From the NCBI GenBank assembly GCA_017520105.1, contig JAFWRL010000057.1, positions 1 to 35,412 on the forward strand: DNA of 35,412 bases, read 5' to 3'. Position numbers and translations under genes: made by a program. Source of the stretch: Fibrobacter sp. GTDB taxonomy: Bacteria > Fibrobacterota > Fibrobacteria > Fibrobacterales > Fibrobacteraceae. Below, one piece after another: positions 27,801 to 35,412 of the stretch (the first letter of the stretch is position 1; each line of letters starts with the position of its first letter). A model generated the notes under the pieces. It was not told the origin of the DNA and ran no database searches. It saw nothing but the letters and a program-made list of their open reading frames with translations.

Positions 27801-29048
27801 ATGGTTCTAAACGTTATTTGGCTCGTTTTCTTTTTCGGTGCATTTATCGCGTGCATCGTCCAGTGGCTCGCTTTCGGCGATACCGGCATTTTCAACAAGG
27901 CCATCCTCGGCGCATTCGACATGTCCAAGACGGCATTCGAAATCGCCCTCGGACTCACGGGCATACTCTCGCTCTGGCTCGGCATCCTCAAAATAGGCGA
28001 AAAGGCTGGCGCCGTCCAGATTCTCGCCAAAATCGTCCAGCCGCTCTTTTCACGGCTTTTCCCGCAAATCCCGAAAGGGCACCCCGTCGTGGGCACCATG
28101 CTCATGAACATCAGCGCCAACATGCTCGGCCTCGACAACGCCGCCACCCCGATGGGCCTCAAAGCCATGTCGCAGCTTCAGGAACTCAACCCGAACGAAG
28201 ACAAGACCGTCGCGAGCGATTCGCAAATCATGTTCCTCGTCCTCAATGCCAGCGGACTTACGCTAATTCCTGTCAGCATAATGACTTACCGCGCACAACT
28301 CGGAGCAGCAAACCCGAGCGATGTTTTCCTGCCGCTTCTTTTATCCACATTTTTCAGCACAATTGCCGGCATTTTCGCCCTCAGCTTTTTCCAGAAAATC
28401 AAGCTCAAGGACCCCGTCACCATCGCATGGCTCGGCGGCATCAGCGCCTGCGTCATCGCCGTGATGTTCTACTTTAGCCACCTCACTGCCGAAGCCATCG
28501 GCACCACAAGTCTTTTCGTCAGCGGCGTCGTCCTGTTCGGCATCATCGTCGCATTCCTCGCCCTCGCCTGCTACAAGAAGGTACAAGCCTACGAGGCGTT
28601 CGTCGAAGGCGCCAAGGAAGGATTCAACACCGCCGTGATGATTATCCCAAACCTCGTCGCTATTCTCGTGGGAGTCGCAGTATTCCGTGCAAGCGGTGCG
28701 ATGGACCTCGTGATGAACGGGATTTCCGGCCTGCTCGGCCTCATCGGAGTCGGAAACGATGTCGTCCCGGCCCTCCCGACCGCACTCATGAAACCCCTCA
28801 GCGGTAGCGGTGCCCGCGGCATGATGATCGACGCCATGAAGAACCTGGGCCCGGACAGCTTTGCCGGACGCCTCAGTTGCATGTTCCAAGGAGCCGCCGA
28901 TACGACATTCTACATCATCGCTGTCTATTTCGGTTCCGTGGGCGTCAAAAAAACACGCCACGCAGTCACCTGCGCCCTCATCGCAGACATCGTCGGAGTC
29001 ATCGCCGCCATCGTCATTGCATACATATTCTTCCCGCCTATACACTAG
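27801..29048 (+). CDS. Fused SpmA-SpmB (nucleoside recognition/gate domain) membrane protein
   Basis: The 415-residue membrane protein is a fusion of spore maturation proteins A and B. The first half has the SpmA motif ISANMLGLDNAATPMGLKA (104-122), and the second half has MKPLSGSGARG (about 330) and QGAADTTFYIIAVYFGSVG (about 363-381), both SpmB signatures. About 10 hydrophobic helices are expected. The family carries the Gate/nucleoside-recognition fold and is common outside spore formers; its transported substrate is not known with certainty. A TACATT hexamer lies 6 bases before the ATG, and no ribosome site is seen. A long opposite-strand open frame at 28341-29066 is a shadow. Confidence 0.9.
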   Translation: MVLNVIWLVFFFGAFIACIVQWLAFGDTGIFNKAILGAFDMSKTAFEIALGLTGILSLWLGILKIGEKAGAVQILAKIVQPLFSRLFPQIPKGHPVVGTMLMNISANMLGLDNAATPMGLKAMSQLQELNPNEDKTVASDSQIMFLVLNASGLTLIPVSIMTYRAQLGAANPSDVFLPLLLSTFFSTIAGIFALSFFQKIKLKDPVTIAWLGGISACVIAVMFYFSHLTAEAIGTTSLFVSGVVLFGIIVAFLALACYKKVQAYEAFVEGAKEGFNTAVMIIPNLVAILVGVAVFRASGAMDLVMNGISGLLGLIGVGNDVVPALPTALMKPLSGSGARGMMIDAMKNLGPDSFAGRLSCMFQGAADTTFYIIAVYFGSVGVKKTRHAVTCALIADIVGVIAAIVIAYIFFPPIH

Positions 29049-29096
29049 CGAAGAGTGCGGTTGCATACGACCTCGGTGTTTTAATAATAAGAAAAA

Positions 29097-29127
29097 GTTA
29101 CATTTGATTTTTTTTGTAACGTTTTTT
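29097..29127 (+). terminator. Possible terminator after the SpmA-SpmB gene
   Basis: GTTACA (29097-29102) and TGTAAC (29115-29120) form an AT-rich 6-base stem with a long T-rich loop, followed by GTTTTTT. The stem is weak. Confidence 0.35.
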
Positions 29128-29193
29128 GAAAATTTTATTTACATTTAGAAAACAATTCGGTGTATTTTAAGGATTTAAGGTTTAGGGACTAGA

Positions 29194-30891
29194 ATGGACT
29201 TTATCATTTTTAGCAATGAATACAAACATTTTAGAGACGCAATTTTAGATAATATTCCCGACATAAACGGGATGACAAAGCGTATCAGTTCCGCAATCCC
29301 CCCCATCTGTCGTATTTTAAATGTCGGTTTCATCAGGGTTAAATTAGTTGCCCCGTCTTCGATTATTGACAAAAAGGGTATCATCGGTGAAAAAATTATT
29401 TACGAAGACCCGAACGGATATGAATACGCACCCCTAATCCAAACGTACCGCACCGGTGAAAACGGCATCGTCACTATCGAAGTTCGTGCCGTAAAAAATC
29501 GCAAGTTCATCAATAACGAAATCCAGGCAGTAAAGCCCATCTGCGATGACTTGTTCATCTTTCTCGGGCGAACAAGACTCATGAGCGCAATCCACCACGC
29601 AAGCCAGACGGACGCCATGACAGGCGCCCCCAACCTGCCCCAGCTAATCCAACACGGCATCGGACTCAAGGCTTCCAAGAAACTGCAAAATTATACCGGT
29701 CTTTTCATCAACCTCAAGAATTACAAGTATATCAACCAGTCCAAAGGACCTGCCATCGGCGACAAGGGAATCATAGCATTCGCCAACACCGTCATGGCAA
29801 TGTGTCACGATGACGAAAAGATGGCCCGCCTGGGCGGAGACAACTTCTTCATTCTCGTCAAAAGAGAAAACAAGGAGAAGTTTATCCAGCGCCTTTCCCC
29901 CCTGCAGATTACGATTCCGTTCCCCCAGGGCCAACCCATTTCGCTGAACATCCACTGTCGCATTGGCGTCTATGACGTGCTGCCCACCGACACGATGAAC
30001 GAGGTGATGCACTGTGCCTCCATCGCCCTAGACGAAGCTAGACAGCACCCCGGAAACGACGTTGTCTATTTTGCAAAGCCGATGCTCGATACCGTCTCGC
30101 ACGAAAAAGAGATTTCATCGCTTTTCCACGAGGCCTTGAAGCGCCAGGAATTTGTCGTTTATTACCAACCCAAAGTGTCTGTTGACGACAAAACTCTATG
30201 CGGTTGCGAAGCCCTTGTCCGCTGGAACCGCAACGGGCATATCGTCACGCCCGGCGATTTCTTGCCCATTCTCGAAAAAGAAGCCTCCGTCTGCCAATTG
30301 GACTTTTACGTATTCCACAAAGTTTGCAGCGACATCCGCTCATGGATAGACTCTGGTATTGAACCCGTCCGCGTATCCTCCAATTTTTCAAGGTTGCACC
30401 TGAGCAACAAGAATCTTGCCGAAGATATCCTTAAAATCATGAAGGAATTCGACATCGACAGCAAGTACATCGAGATAGAACTGACCGAAGCCTCGGATTA
30501 CGAAGACAAAGTCGCCATGCAAAAGTTCGTCAACCAGCTCCGCCAAAACGATATTTCCGTATCGATTGACGACTTCGGGACGGGCTATTCCACATTCAAC
30601 GCCCTCAAGGACCTGAACGTCAACATCATCAAGCTCGACAAGTCGCTCCTCGACAACATTGGCGACAACAAGCACCACGACGAAGTTGTCATAAAGAACA
30701 TGGTAAACATGATTAACGAGCTCAATCTCGAAGTCGTTGCCGAAGGTGTCGAGAACAGCAAGCAGCTGGACTTTTTGCAAAACGCCAGATGTTCAACCGT
30801 GCAGGGTTTTATTTACGACAAGCCTCTCACCAAGGAAGAATTCGAGTTGAGACTTTCCAACAAGATGGTGGCCTACCGTTGTCACGGCTAA
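29194..30891 (+). CDS. c-di-GMP phosphodiesterase: degenerate GGDEF plus intact EAL
   Basis: The 565-residue protein has an unassigned N-terminal domain (1-about 125), a GGDEF-like domain (about 130-300) and an EAL domain (about 305-550). The cyclase motif reads GGDNF (214-218) and the usual DxLTGLxNR entry reads DAMTGAPNLPQ, so cyclase activity is probably lost. The EAL domain keeps its catalytic set: Glu339 (EALVRW), Asn397, Glu429 (ELTE), Asp459 and Asp460 (DDFGTGYS), Lys480, Glu517 (AEGVE) and Gln537 (VQGF). It should degrade c-di-GMP. No signal peptide or transmembrane helix is evident, so the N-terminal domain may be a cytoplasmic sensor. A short AGGG lies 6 bases before ATG 29194. Its stop overlaps the convergent gene by 4 bases. 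Confidence 0.93.
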   Translation: MDFIIFSNEYKHFRDAILDNIPDINGMTKRISSAIPPICRILNVGFIRVKLVAPSSIIDKKGIIGEKIIYEDPNGYEYAPLIQTYRTGENGIVTIEVRAVKNRKFINNEIQAVKPICDDLFIFLGRTRLMSAIHHASQTDAMTGAPNLPQLIQHGIGLKASKKLQNYTGLFINLKNYKYINQSKGPAIGDKGIIAFANTVMAMCHDDEKMARLGGDNFFILVKRENKEKFIQRLSPLQITIPFPQGQPISLNIHCRIGVYDVLPTDTMNEVMHCASIALDEARQHPGNDVVYFAKPMLDTVSHEKEISSLFHEALKRQEFVVYYQPKVSVDDKTLCGCEALVRWNRNGHIVTPGDFLPILEKEASVCQLDFYVFHKVCSDIRSWIDSGIEPVRVSSNFSRLHLSNKNLAEDILKIMKEFDIDSKYIEIELTEASDYEDKVAMQKFVNQLRQNDISVSIDDFGTGYSTFNALKDLNVNIIKLDKSLLDNIGDNKHHDEVVIKNMVNMINELNLEVVAEGVENSKQLDFLQNARCSTVQGFIYDKPLTKEEFELRLSNKMVAYRCHG

Positions 30892-31331
30892 AAGAACATC
30901 CAGACGGCCATCCACAGGACGATTAGTCCGAATTCAATTTCCCTCGAAATTTTTGCCATAAAGCAACAACCGAGCGCAATTTCAGCAATTGCGGCAAGGC
31001 GTATCCATGGGGCTTCCTCGCCCGCCTGCAGCAAAGAAACGCACCCGACTAGTTCCACCCACAGCCAGAACGTCTGTGCGAGCACCATGAACCGTCTGCG
31101 GTTTTCACGAAGGCGCGTCGTAAAAACGCAAAACGTGAGTGCCACCATGCGGAACGGATAGTTTTCCAACGTCGGGATGGCAAGATTCCCCACATAAGCT
31201 GTATAAAGGCAGCTAGTCATGACGGCAAGAAGCATCATGAGCGAAATACGGAGCATTCCTTTTTGCGTACAAAGGACGAACGCAAAAACCAAGCACAGGA
31301 GGCAAGCGACAGCATTGGCAAACAAACTCAT
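30888..31331 (-). CDS. Small membrane protein (147 aa), partner of the NrfD-like protein
   Basis: Four or five hydrophobic helices cover nearly the whole 147 residues; there is no recognised domain. A basic loop (RLRENRRRF, about residues 73-81) probably faces the cytoplasm. Its ATG overlaps the stop of the upstream 416-residue gene (ATGA), so the two proteins are translationally coupled and likely form a complex. Its own stop overlaps that of the convergent EAL gene by four bases. Function unknown; a subunit or assembly factor of an NrfD-type membrane complex is the most natural guess. Confidence 0.75.
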   Translation of the reverse strand: MSLFANAVACLLCLVFAFVLCTQKGMLRISLMMLLAVMTSCLYTAYVGNLAIPTLENYPFRMVALTFCVFTTRLRENRRRFMVLAQTFWLWVELVGCVSLLQAGEEAPWIRLAAIAEIALGCCFMAKISREIEFGLIVLWMAVWMFF

Positions 31332-32578
31332 TTGCGGCGACCCTCCCGATGTATTCTAGCAAATCCAAGATGGACAAGCGGTTGTAGGCACACTAGCACA
31401 CAACTCACATAAGCGGCAAGGGGTTCGACAAGACGAATCCAGTCCGATGTAAAATAACCATAAGCGACCCCGACAAGAATTCCGCATAGCACGGGCAAAC
31501 GCACCACCTTGAATTCCGGAGCAGAGAACGATGGGTAATACCTTTTTTCTTCTTCATCAAGATCATCGTCATCGGAATTTTCATCCACCTCGCCCATTAG
31601 AATTTCGTCATTTTCGAAGAACCGCGAAAGCAACAGACGTATCCCGAAAAATGCGGCCACAAACAAAGCGGCCCCCACAAACACCAGGCTCGCATCCGAG
31701 AACTGGAAATCCAGGAAAAAGCGGGATTCACGAGAGCACACCACAAAATCGCATTTCAGCAAGAAACCGAACAAGATGCTAAGCGCCACCATCAAGCGGC
31801 TCCAAAGATTTTCGCGAACCGCTTTGACAAACAGAAACTGCGGAACGACGCAAGCAAAAACAAATGAAGAAATACACCCTTCGCCCTTGACGAGAAGCAT
31901 CCACAAGAAAAGTACAGAAATGAACCAACTGCAAAGCATCAGGAACCTTTCCGTACGACGATTGTAATAGTTTTCGAACGAAAGTAGCACAACCAACAGC
32001 GCAAGTCCCAAGTAAAAAATGCCGGAGACAACATACAAAGGGAATAACGCCCCCTGCCACATTGAATTTTCCGTAGCCGCATAGTCAAGACTAAGCACAG
32101 AATTCACCCAGAACACCGTCGGGAGAATAATCCACGCCAATGGACGCCGGATTTTCGACAGTTCCCTGCAAAGCGTGACGTTCTTAGCAGAATCTACGGC
32201 TACCAGATGCGCCACAAAAAACAAGAGCGAAATAAACCCGACAATCCCGATACCATAGACATCGCAATTCATCGTGATGGAATTCGAATAAAGCAACGAG
32301 ATAAAGAATGCAACGGCAAGGCTACAAAGCGAACTCAGCTCTAGCAAAAGCGATGTGCGCCGGTGGATTTTCACCTTCATGACAAGCAAGAACGCCGAAA
32401 GCAAAACACCAGCCTGCGACATACCGAGCCAAAAAACAAAAAGCGTCTTGGGAAAATTCCAGTTACCGTCGTGATGCCAAAGGAAATCAACGGAACCATC
32501 CCAAAACGAGCCTCCCACCGAAAGCAGGAGCAACAAGCACAACCCGATAAAAACTATAGTAACGACTTTGTTGTTCAA
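31328..32578 (-). CDS. Diverged NrfD/ActC-like membrane subunit, orphan
   Basis: The 416-residue protein has about 10 hydrophobic helices. FVFWLGMSQAGVLLSA (47-62), LFPLYVVSGIFYLGLAL (178-194) and VPQFLFVKAVREN (245-257) line up with conserved helices of the NrfD family, especially ActC of alternative complex III, which binds quinol. An acidic loop (NDEILMGEVDENSDDDDL, about 323-340) is unusual. None of the usual partners (iron-sulfur ActB, haem subunits, molybdopterin enzymes) is in the window. The start is TTG at 32578: CCTCC on the plus strand (32587-32591) is a strong GGAGG ribosome site 8 bases upstream. Family assignment is by motif resemblance, so moderate certainty. Confidence 0.72.
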   Translation of the reverse strand: MNNKVVTIVFIGLCLLLLLSVGGSFWDGSVDFLWHHDGNWNFPKTLFVFWLGMSQAGVLLSAFLLVMKVKIHRRTSLLLELSSLCSLAVAFFISLLYSNSITMNCDVYGIGIVGFISLLFFVAHLVAVDSAKNVTLCRELSKIRRPLAWIILPTVFWVNSVLSLDYAATENSMWQGALFPLYVVSGIFYLGLALLVVLLSFENYYNRRTERFLMLCSWFISVLFLWMLLVKGEGCISSFVFACVVPQFLFVKAVRENLWSRLMVALSILFGFLLKCDFVVCSRESRFFLDFQFSDASLVFVGAALFVAAFFGIRLLLSRFFENDEILMGEVDENSDDDDLDEEEKRYYPSFSAPEFKVVRLPVLCGILVGVAYGYFTSDWIRLVEPLAAYVSCVLVCLQPLVHLGFARIHREGRRK

Positions 32579-32784
32579 ATTGCACGCCTCCGGCGCAGTT
32601 ATTAGTTACTAGTTAGTAGTTACTTGATACTAGTTAATAGTTACTAGTGGTTGTGATAAGAACACCTCTAGTAACTAGAAACTTTGAACTATTAACTGCG
32701 GCGTAACCGCCCTAGTAACTAGTAACTTGGAACTCTAAACTACATCTATAATATATTTTTTATTTTTATGTTCTGGAGAGTCTG
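32579..32784. repeat. Spacer built of AGTTACTAGT-type direct and inverted repeats
   Basis: Variants of AGTTACTAGT appear at least three times from about 32603 to 32648 and the complementary CTAGTAACTAG appears near 32668 and 32712, so the strand can fold on itself. A -10-like TATAAT lies at 32747-32752, about 30 bases before the next gene. No open frame is present. Confidence 0.6.
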
Positions 32785-33588
32785 ATGAAAAAAATCCTAA
32801 TATGTCTTGCAATTTTGGCGGTTTATGCGTCTGCGAACACGTGTACGGAGACTGTTTTTAAATACACCAAGGGAAGCCTTCTACCAAATCCCAAAGAGGC
32901 TTATCACGATTCCTCGTACTTTTTAGAGAACTACGGTCACAAAAACGAATGGTCGCACAAACTGTATTACACTAAAGGGAAAATCGACAGCTTAGTCATG
33001 GACCCGATGGAAGAAGGTGATTCACTTCATGTTTCATATTTCTATTGGAATATAGACGAAAGTGCTCTCAAAGGGAATACATCAGAATATATCATAACTC
33101 AAGAAGTATCAGGAGATACCATTATATTTACAGAAAAACATTATTCCAAAGATACTTTAGATGGTGCTCATATAACAAAAATAACTGGTTCGTATATTTC
33201 TTCACGCGCCTATGAATACGACTCTTTTGAAGAGATATTTTTTTCCAACGACACGTTATACGACAAACGACTTTTTGATTACAGTAAAGACACCCCTAGA
33301 CCTGGAACCTTATTTACCGTTGGGGATCCGTCAAATGACTTCAAGTGTTATGAATACGAAACCCGTGACGGGGAAACAGATCTTCGCGAAACTATAGAAT
33401 ACATCAAGACAGATAAAGGATTTAAACTTAAATATCTAGAAGAATCTTCTGCTGGATACTATTTACGTGAATTTTTCATGGTTAATCCCGAAGGTTCCTC
33501 GACTATCCGCAAACGGCGGCCGGCAGTAAAGATTTCACCGAAGGCACGCTACTTCGATTTACTGGGTAGGTATAAATTCACTAAATAG
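32785..33588 (+). CDS. Secreted protein of unknown function with a short tail motif (267 aa)
   Basis: Residues 1-18 form a signal peptide (MKKILICLAILAVYASAN). The mature protein is rich in Tyr, Asp, Lys and Thr with regular beta-like segments, and no domain is recognised. The last residues (YFDLLGRYKFTK) look like the first half of a type IX-style sorting tail (hydrophobic-D-L-x-G-R), without the second half seen in the giant protein and the GH30 enzyme. ATG 32785 has GGAGAG just upstream and a TATAAT promoter element at 32747. The codon use is more AT-rich than that of its neighbours (for example ATA and AAA are frequent), which could mean acquisition or weak expression. The gene ends right at a palindromic element. 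Confidence 0.78.
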   Translation: MKKILICLAILAVYASANTCTETVFKYTKGSLLPNPKEAYHDSSYFLENYGHKNEWSHKLYYTKGKIDSLVMDPMEEGDSLHVSYFYWNIDESALKGNTSEYIITQEVSGDTIIFTEKHYSKDTLDGAHITKITGSYISSRAYEYDSFEEIFFSNDTLYDKRLFDYSKDTPRPGTLFTVGDPSNDFKCYEYETRDGETDLRETIEYIKTDKGFKLKYLEESSAGYYLREFFMVNPEGSSTIRKRRPAVKISPKARYFDLLGRYKFTK

Positions 33589-33642
33589 ATTGCCGCGCAG
33601 CCTCCCACGCTTTCGCTCGAGGCATTTGCGGCTCGCAATGAC
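33589..33642 (+). repeat. Long palindromic element with GAC tail between genes
   Basis: ATTGC (33589-33593) and GCAAT (33635-33639) close the element, which ends in GAC. Inner pairs GCCGC/GCGGC (33592-33596 and 33628-33632) and CCTC/GAGG (33601-33604 and 33619-33622) suggest a branched fold. It begins at the first base after the stop codon of the secreted protein and ends 10 bases before mntP. Confidence 0.6.
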
Positions 33643-33652
33643 GTAAAGTAAA

Positions 33653-34216
33653 ATGAGCATTATTGAAATTATCATTATCGCGATTGTCGAGGCAATGGAC
33701 TGCTTTGCGGTCGCCATCGCCACGGGACTTTCGAAGTCGGGAATCAAGTACAGCCGAGCCATGCTCCAGGCGGTGAGTTTCGGTGTTTTCCAGGGCGGTA
33801 TGACGCTCCTCGGGTATTTCCTCGGAAGTTTCGCGGAACGCTGGTTCAATGCGGTAGGCACCCCGATTGCCTGCGCGATTCTCTGCATTCTTGGACTCCG
33901 CATGATATGGGGCGCGATTCACGGGGACGCCGGAGAAAAAGAAGGCGAAGAGATTGCGGCAAAGAACCTCACCATCACGAACATCTTGCTTTTATCGGTC
34001 GCCACAAGCATTGACGCCTTCGCGGTCGGGATTTCGTTTGCGTTCGTGAACGCGAACATGGTGTATGCTACATCGGCCATTGCCTTCGCGAGTTTCGCCA
34101 TGGGCGTTATCGGCTACGAAATGGGCCGGCACGCCGCCAAGCAATTCAAGACGAGGATTCCAGAAGTTGTCGCCGGGATTATCTTGATTGCCATTGGCGT
34201 GAAGATGATTATGTAG
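33653..34216 (+). CDS. mntP: Manganese efflux pump MntP
   Basis: The 187-residue inner-membrane protein has six helices in two inverted halves, the plan of MntP (DUF204). The metal-path motifs are EAMDCFAVAIATG (about 13-25) in the first half and SIDAFAVGISFAF (about 119-131) in the second. FGVFQGGMTLLGYFLG and FGSFA-like segments also match. The length equals that of E. coli MntP (188). It exports Mn2+ and guards against manganese toxicity. In many bacteria mntP is under a manganese riboswitch; here the 64 bases upstream hold only the palindromic element, so no such switch is visible. No ribosome site is obvious. Confidence 0.95.
   Translation: MSIIEIIIIAIVEAMDCFAVAIATGLSKSGIKYSRAMLQAVSFGVFQGGMTLLGYFLGSFAERWFNAVGTPIACAILCILGLRMIWGAIHGDAGEKEGEEIAAKNLTITNILLLSVATSIDAFAVGISFAFVNANMVYATSAIAFASFAMGVIGYEMGRHAAKQFKTRIPEVVAGIILIAIGVKMIM

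Positions 34217-35412
<1,196 letters not shown>

Noticed and set aside
28341..29066. 241-codon minus-strand frame rich in His, Asp and Glu
   Set aside because: It is the mirror of the hydrophobic SpmA-SpmB gene, which explains its odd composition.
32579..32784. Possible CRISPR array
   Set aside because: Repeats are short, variable and in both orientations, with no regular spacers and no cas genes.
33589..33652. Manganese (yybP-ykoY) riboswitch before mntP
   Set aside because: The spacer is only 64 bases and is filled by a palindromic element; the riboswitch core was not found.

Overview
The window looks like the chromosome of a Fibrobacter-type bacterium (phylum Fibrobacterota). This is inferred from four traits: a lipoprotein with a long serine/lysine-rich linker just after the lipobox, a secreted GH30-type xylanase and a giant surface protein that share a type IX-style C-terminal tail, a PorQ-like outer-membrane protein, and housekeeping genes of Gram-negative type. 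I could not run a similarity search, so the genus is an inference.

Layout. Positions 1-1743 (minus strand) hold the start of a superoxide dismutase and a pair of small single-pass membrane proteins. Positions 1859-4424 (plus) hold a helical unknown protein, a GT2 glycosyltransferase and a possible fucosyltransferase-like protein, with overlapping junctions. A bidirectional terminator separates them from a 2807-residue secreted surface protein (4473-12896, minus). Positions 13040-16390 (minus) form a polysaccharide operon of FdtB-like sugar aminotransferase, WzxE-like flippase and GT2 glycosyltransferase, preceded by tRNA-Lys(TTT). Positions 16727-18564 (plus) carry a PorQ-like barrel and a glycosyltransferase-like protein. 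Then come a serine-rich lipoprotein and GAPDH (both minus), the GH30 enzyme, and a large TPR/transglutaminase lipoprotein. The right part holds a metallophosphoesterase, a fused SpmA-SpmB membrane protein, a GGDEF/EAL protein, a two-gene membrane operon that includes an orphan NrfD/ActC-like subunit, a secreted unknown protein, the manganese exporter MntP and the 5' two-thirds or so of NAD-dependent DNA ligase.

How it fits together. Glycosyltransferases, aminotransferase and flippase point to surface-glycan synthesis around a gene for a giant exported protein. The PorQ-like protein and the C-terminal tails on the giant protein and the xylanase suggest a type IX-like secretion route for plant-wall-degrading and adhesive proteins.

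The most unusual signals are not gene families. First, short palindromes ending in ATGAC occur between genes and also inside two open reading frames without breaking them, including ligA. Second, several genes have a -10-like hexamer only 6-8 bases before the start codon and no Shine-Dalgarno sequence, which suggests leaderless mRNAs. No CRISPR array, insertion sequence, prophage or clear defence system was seen.
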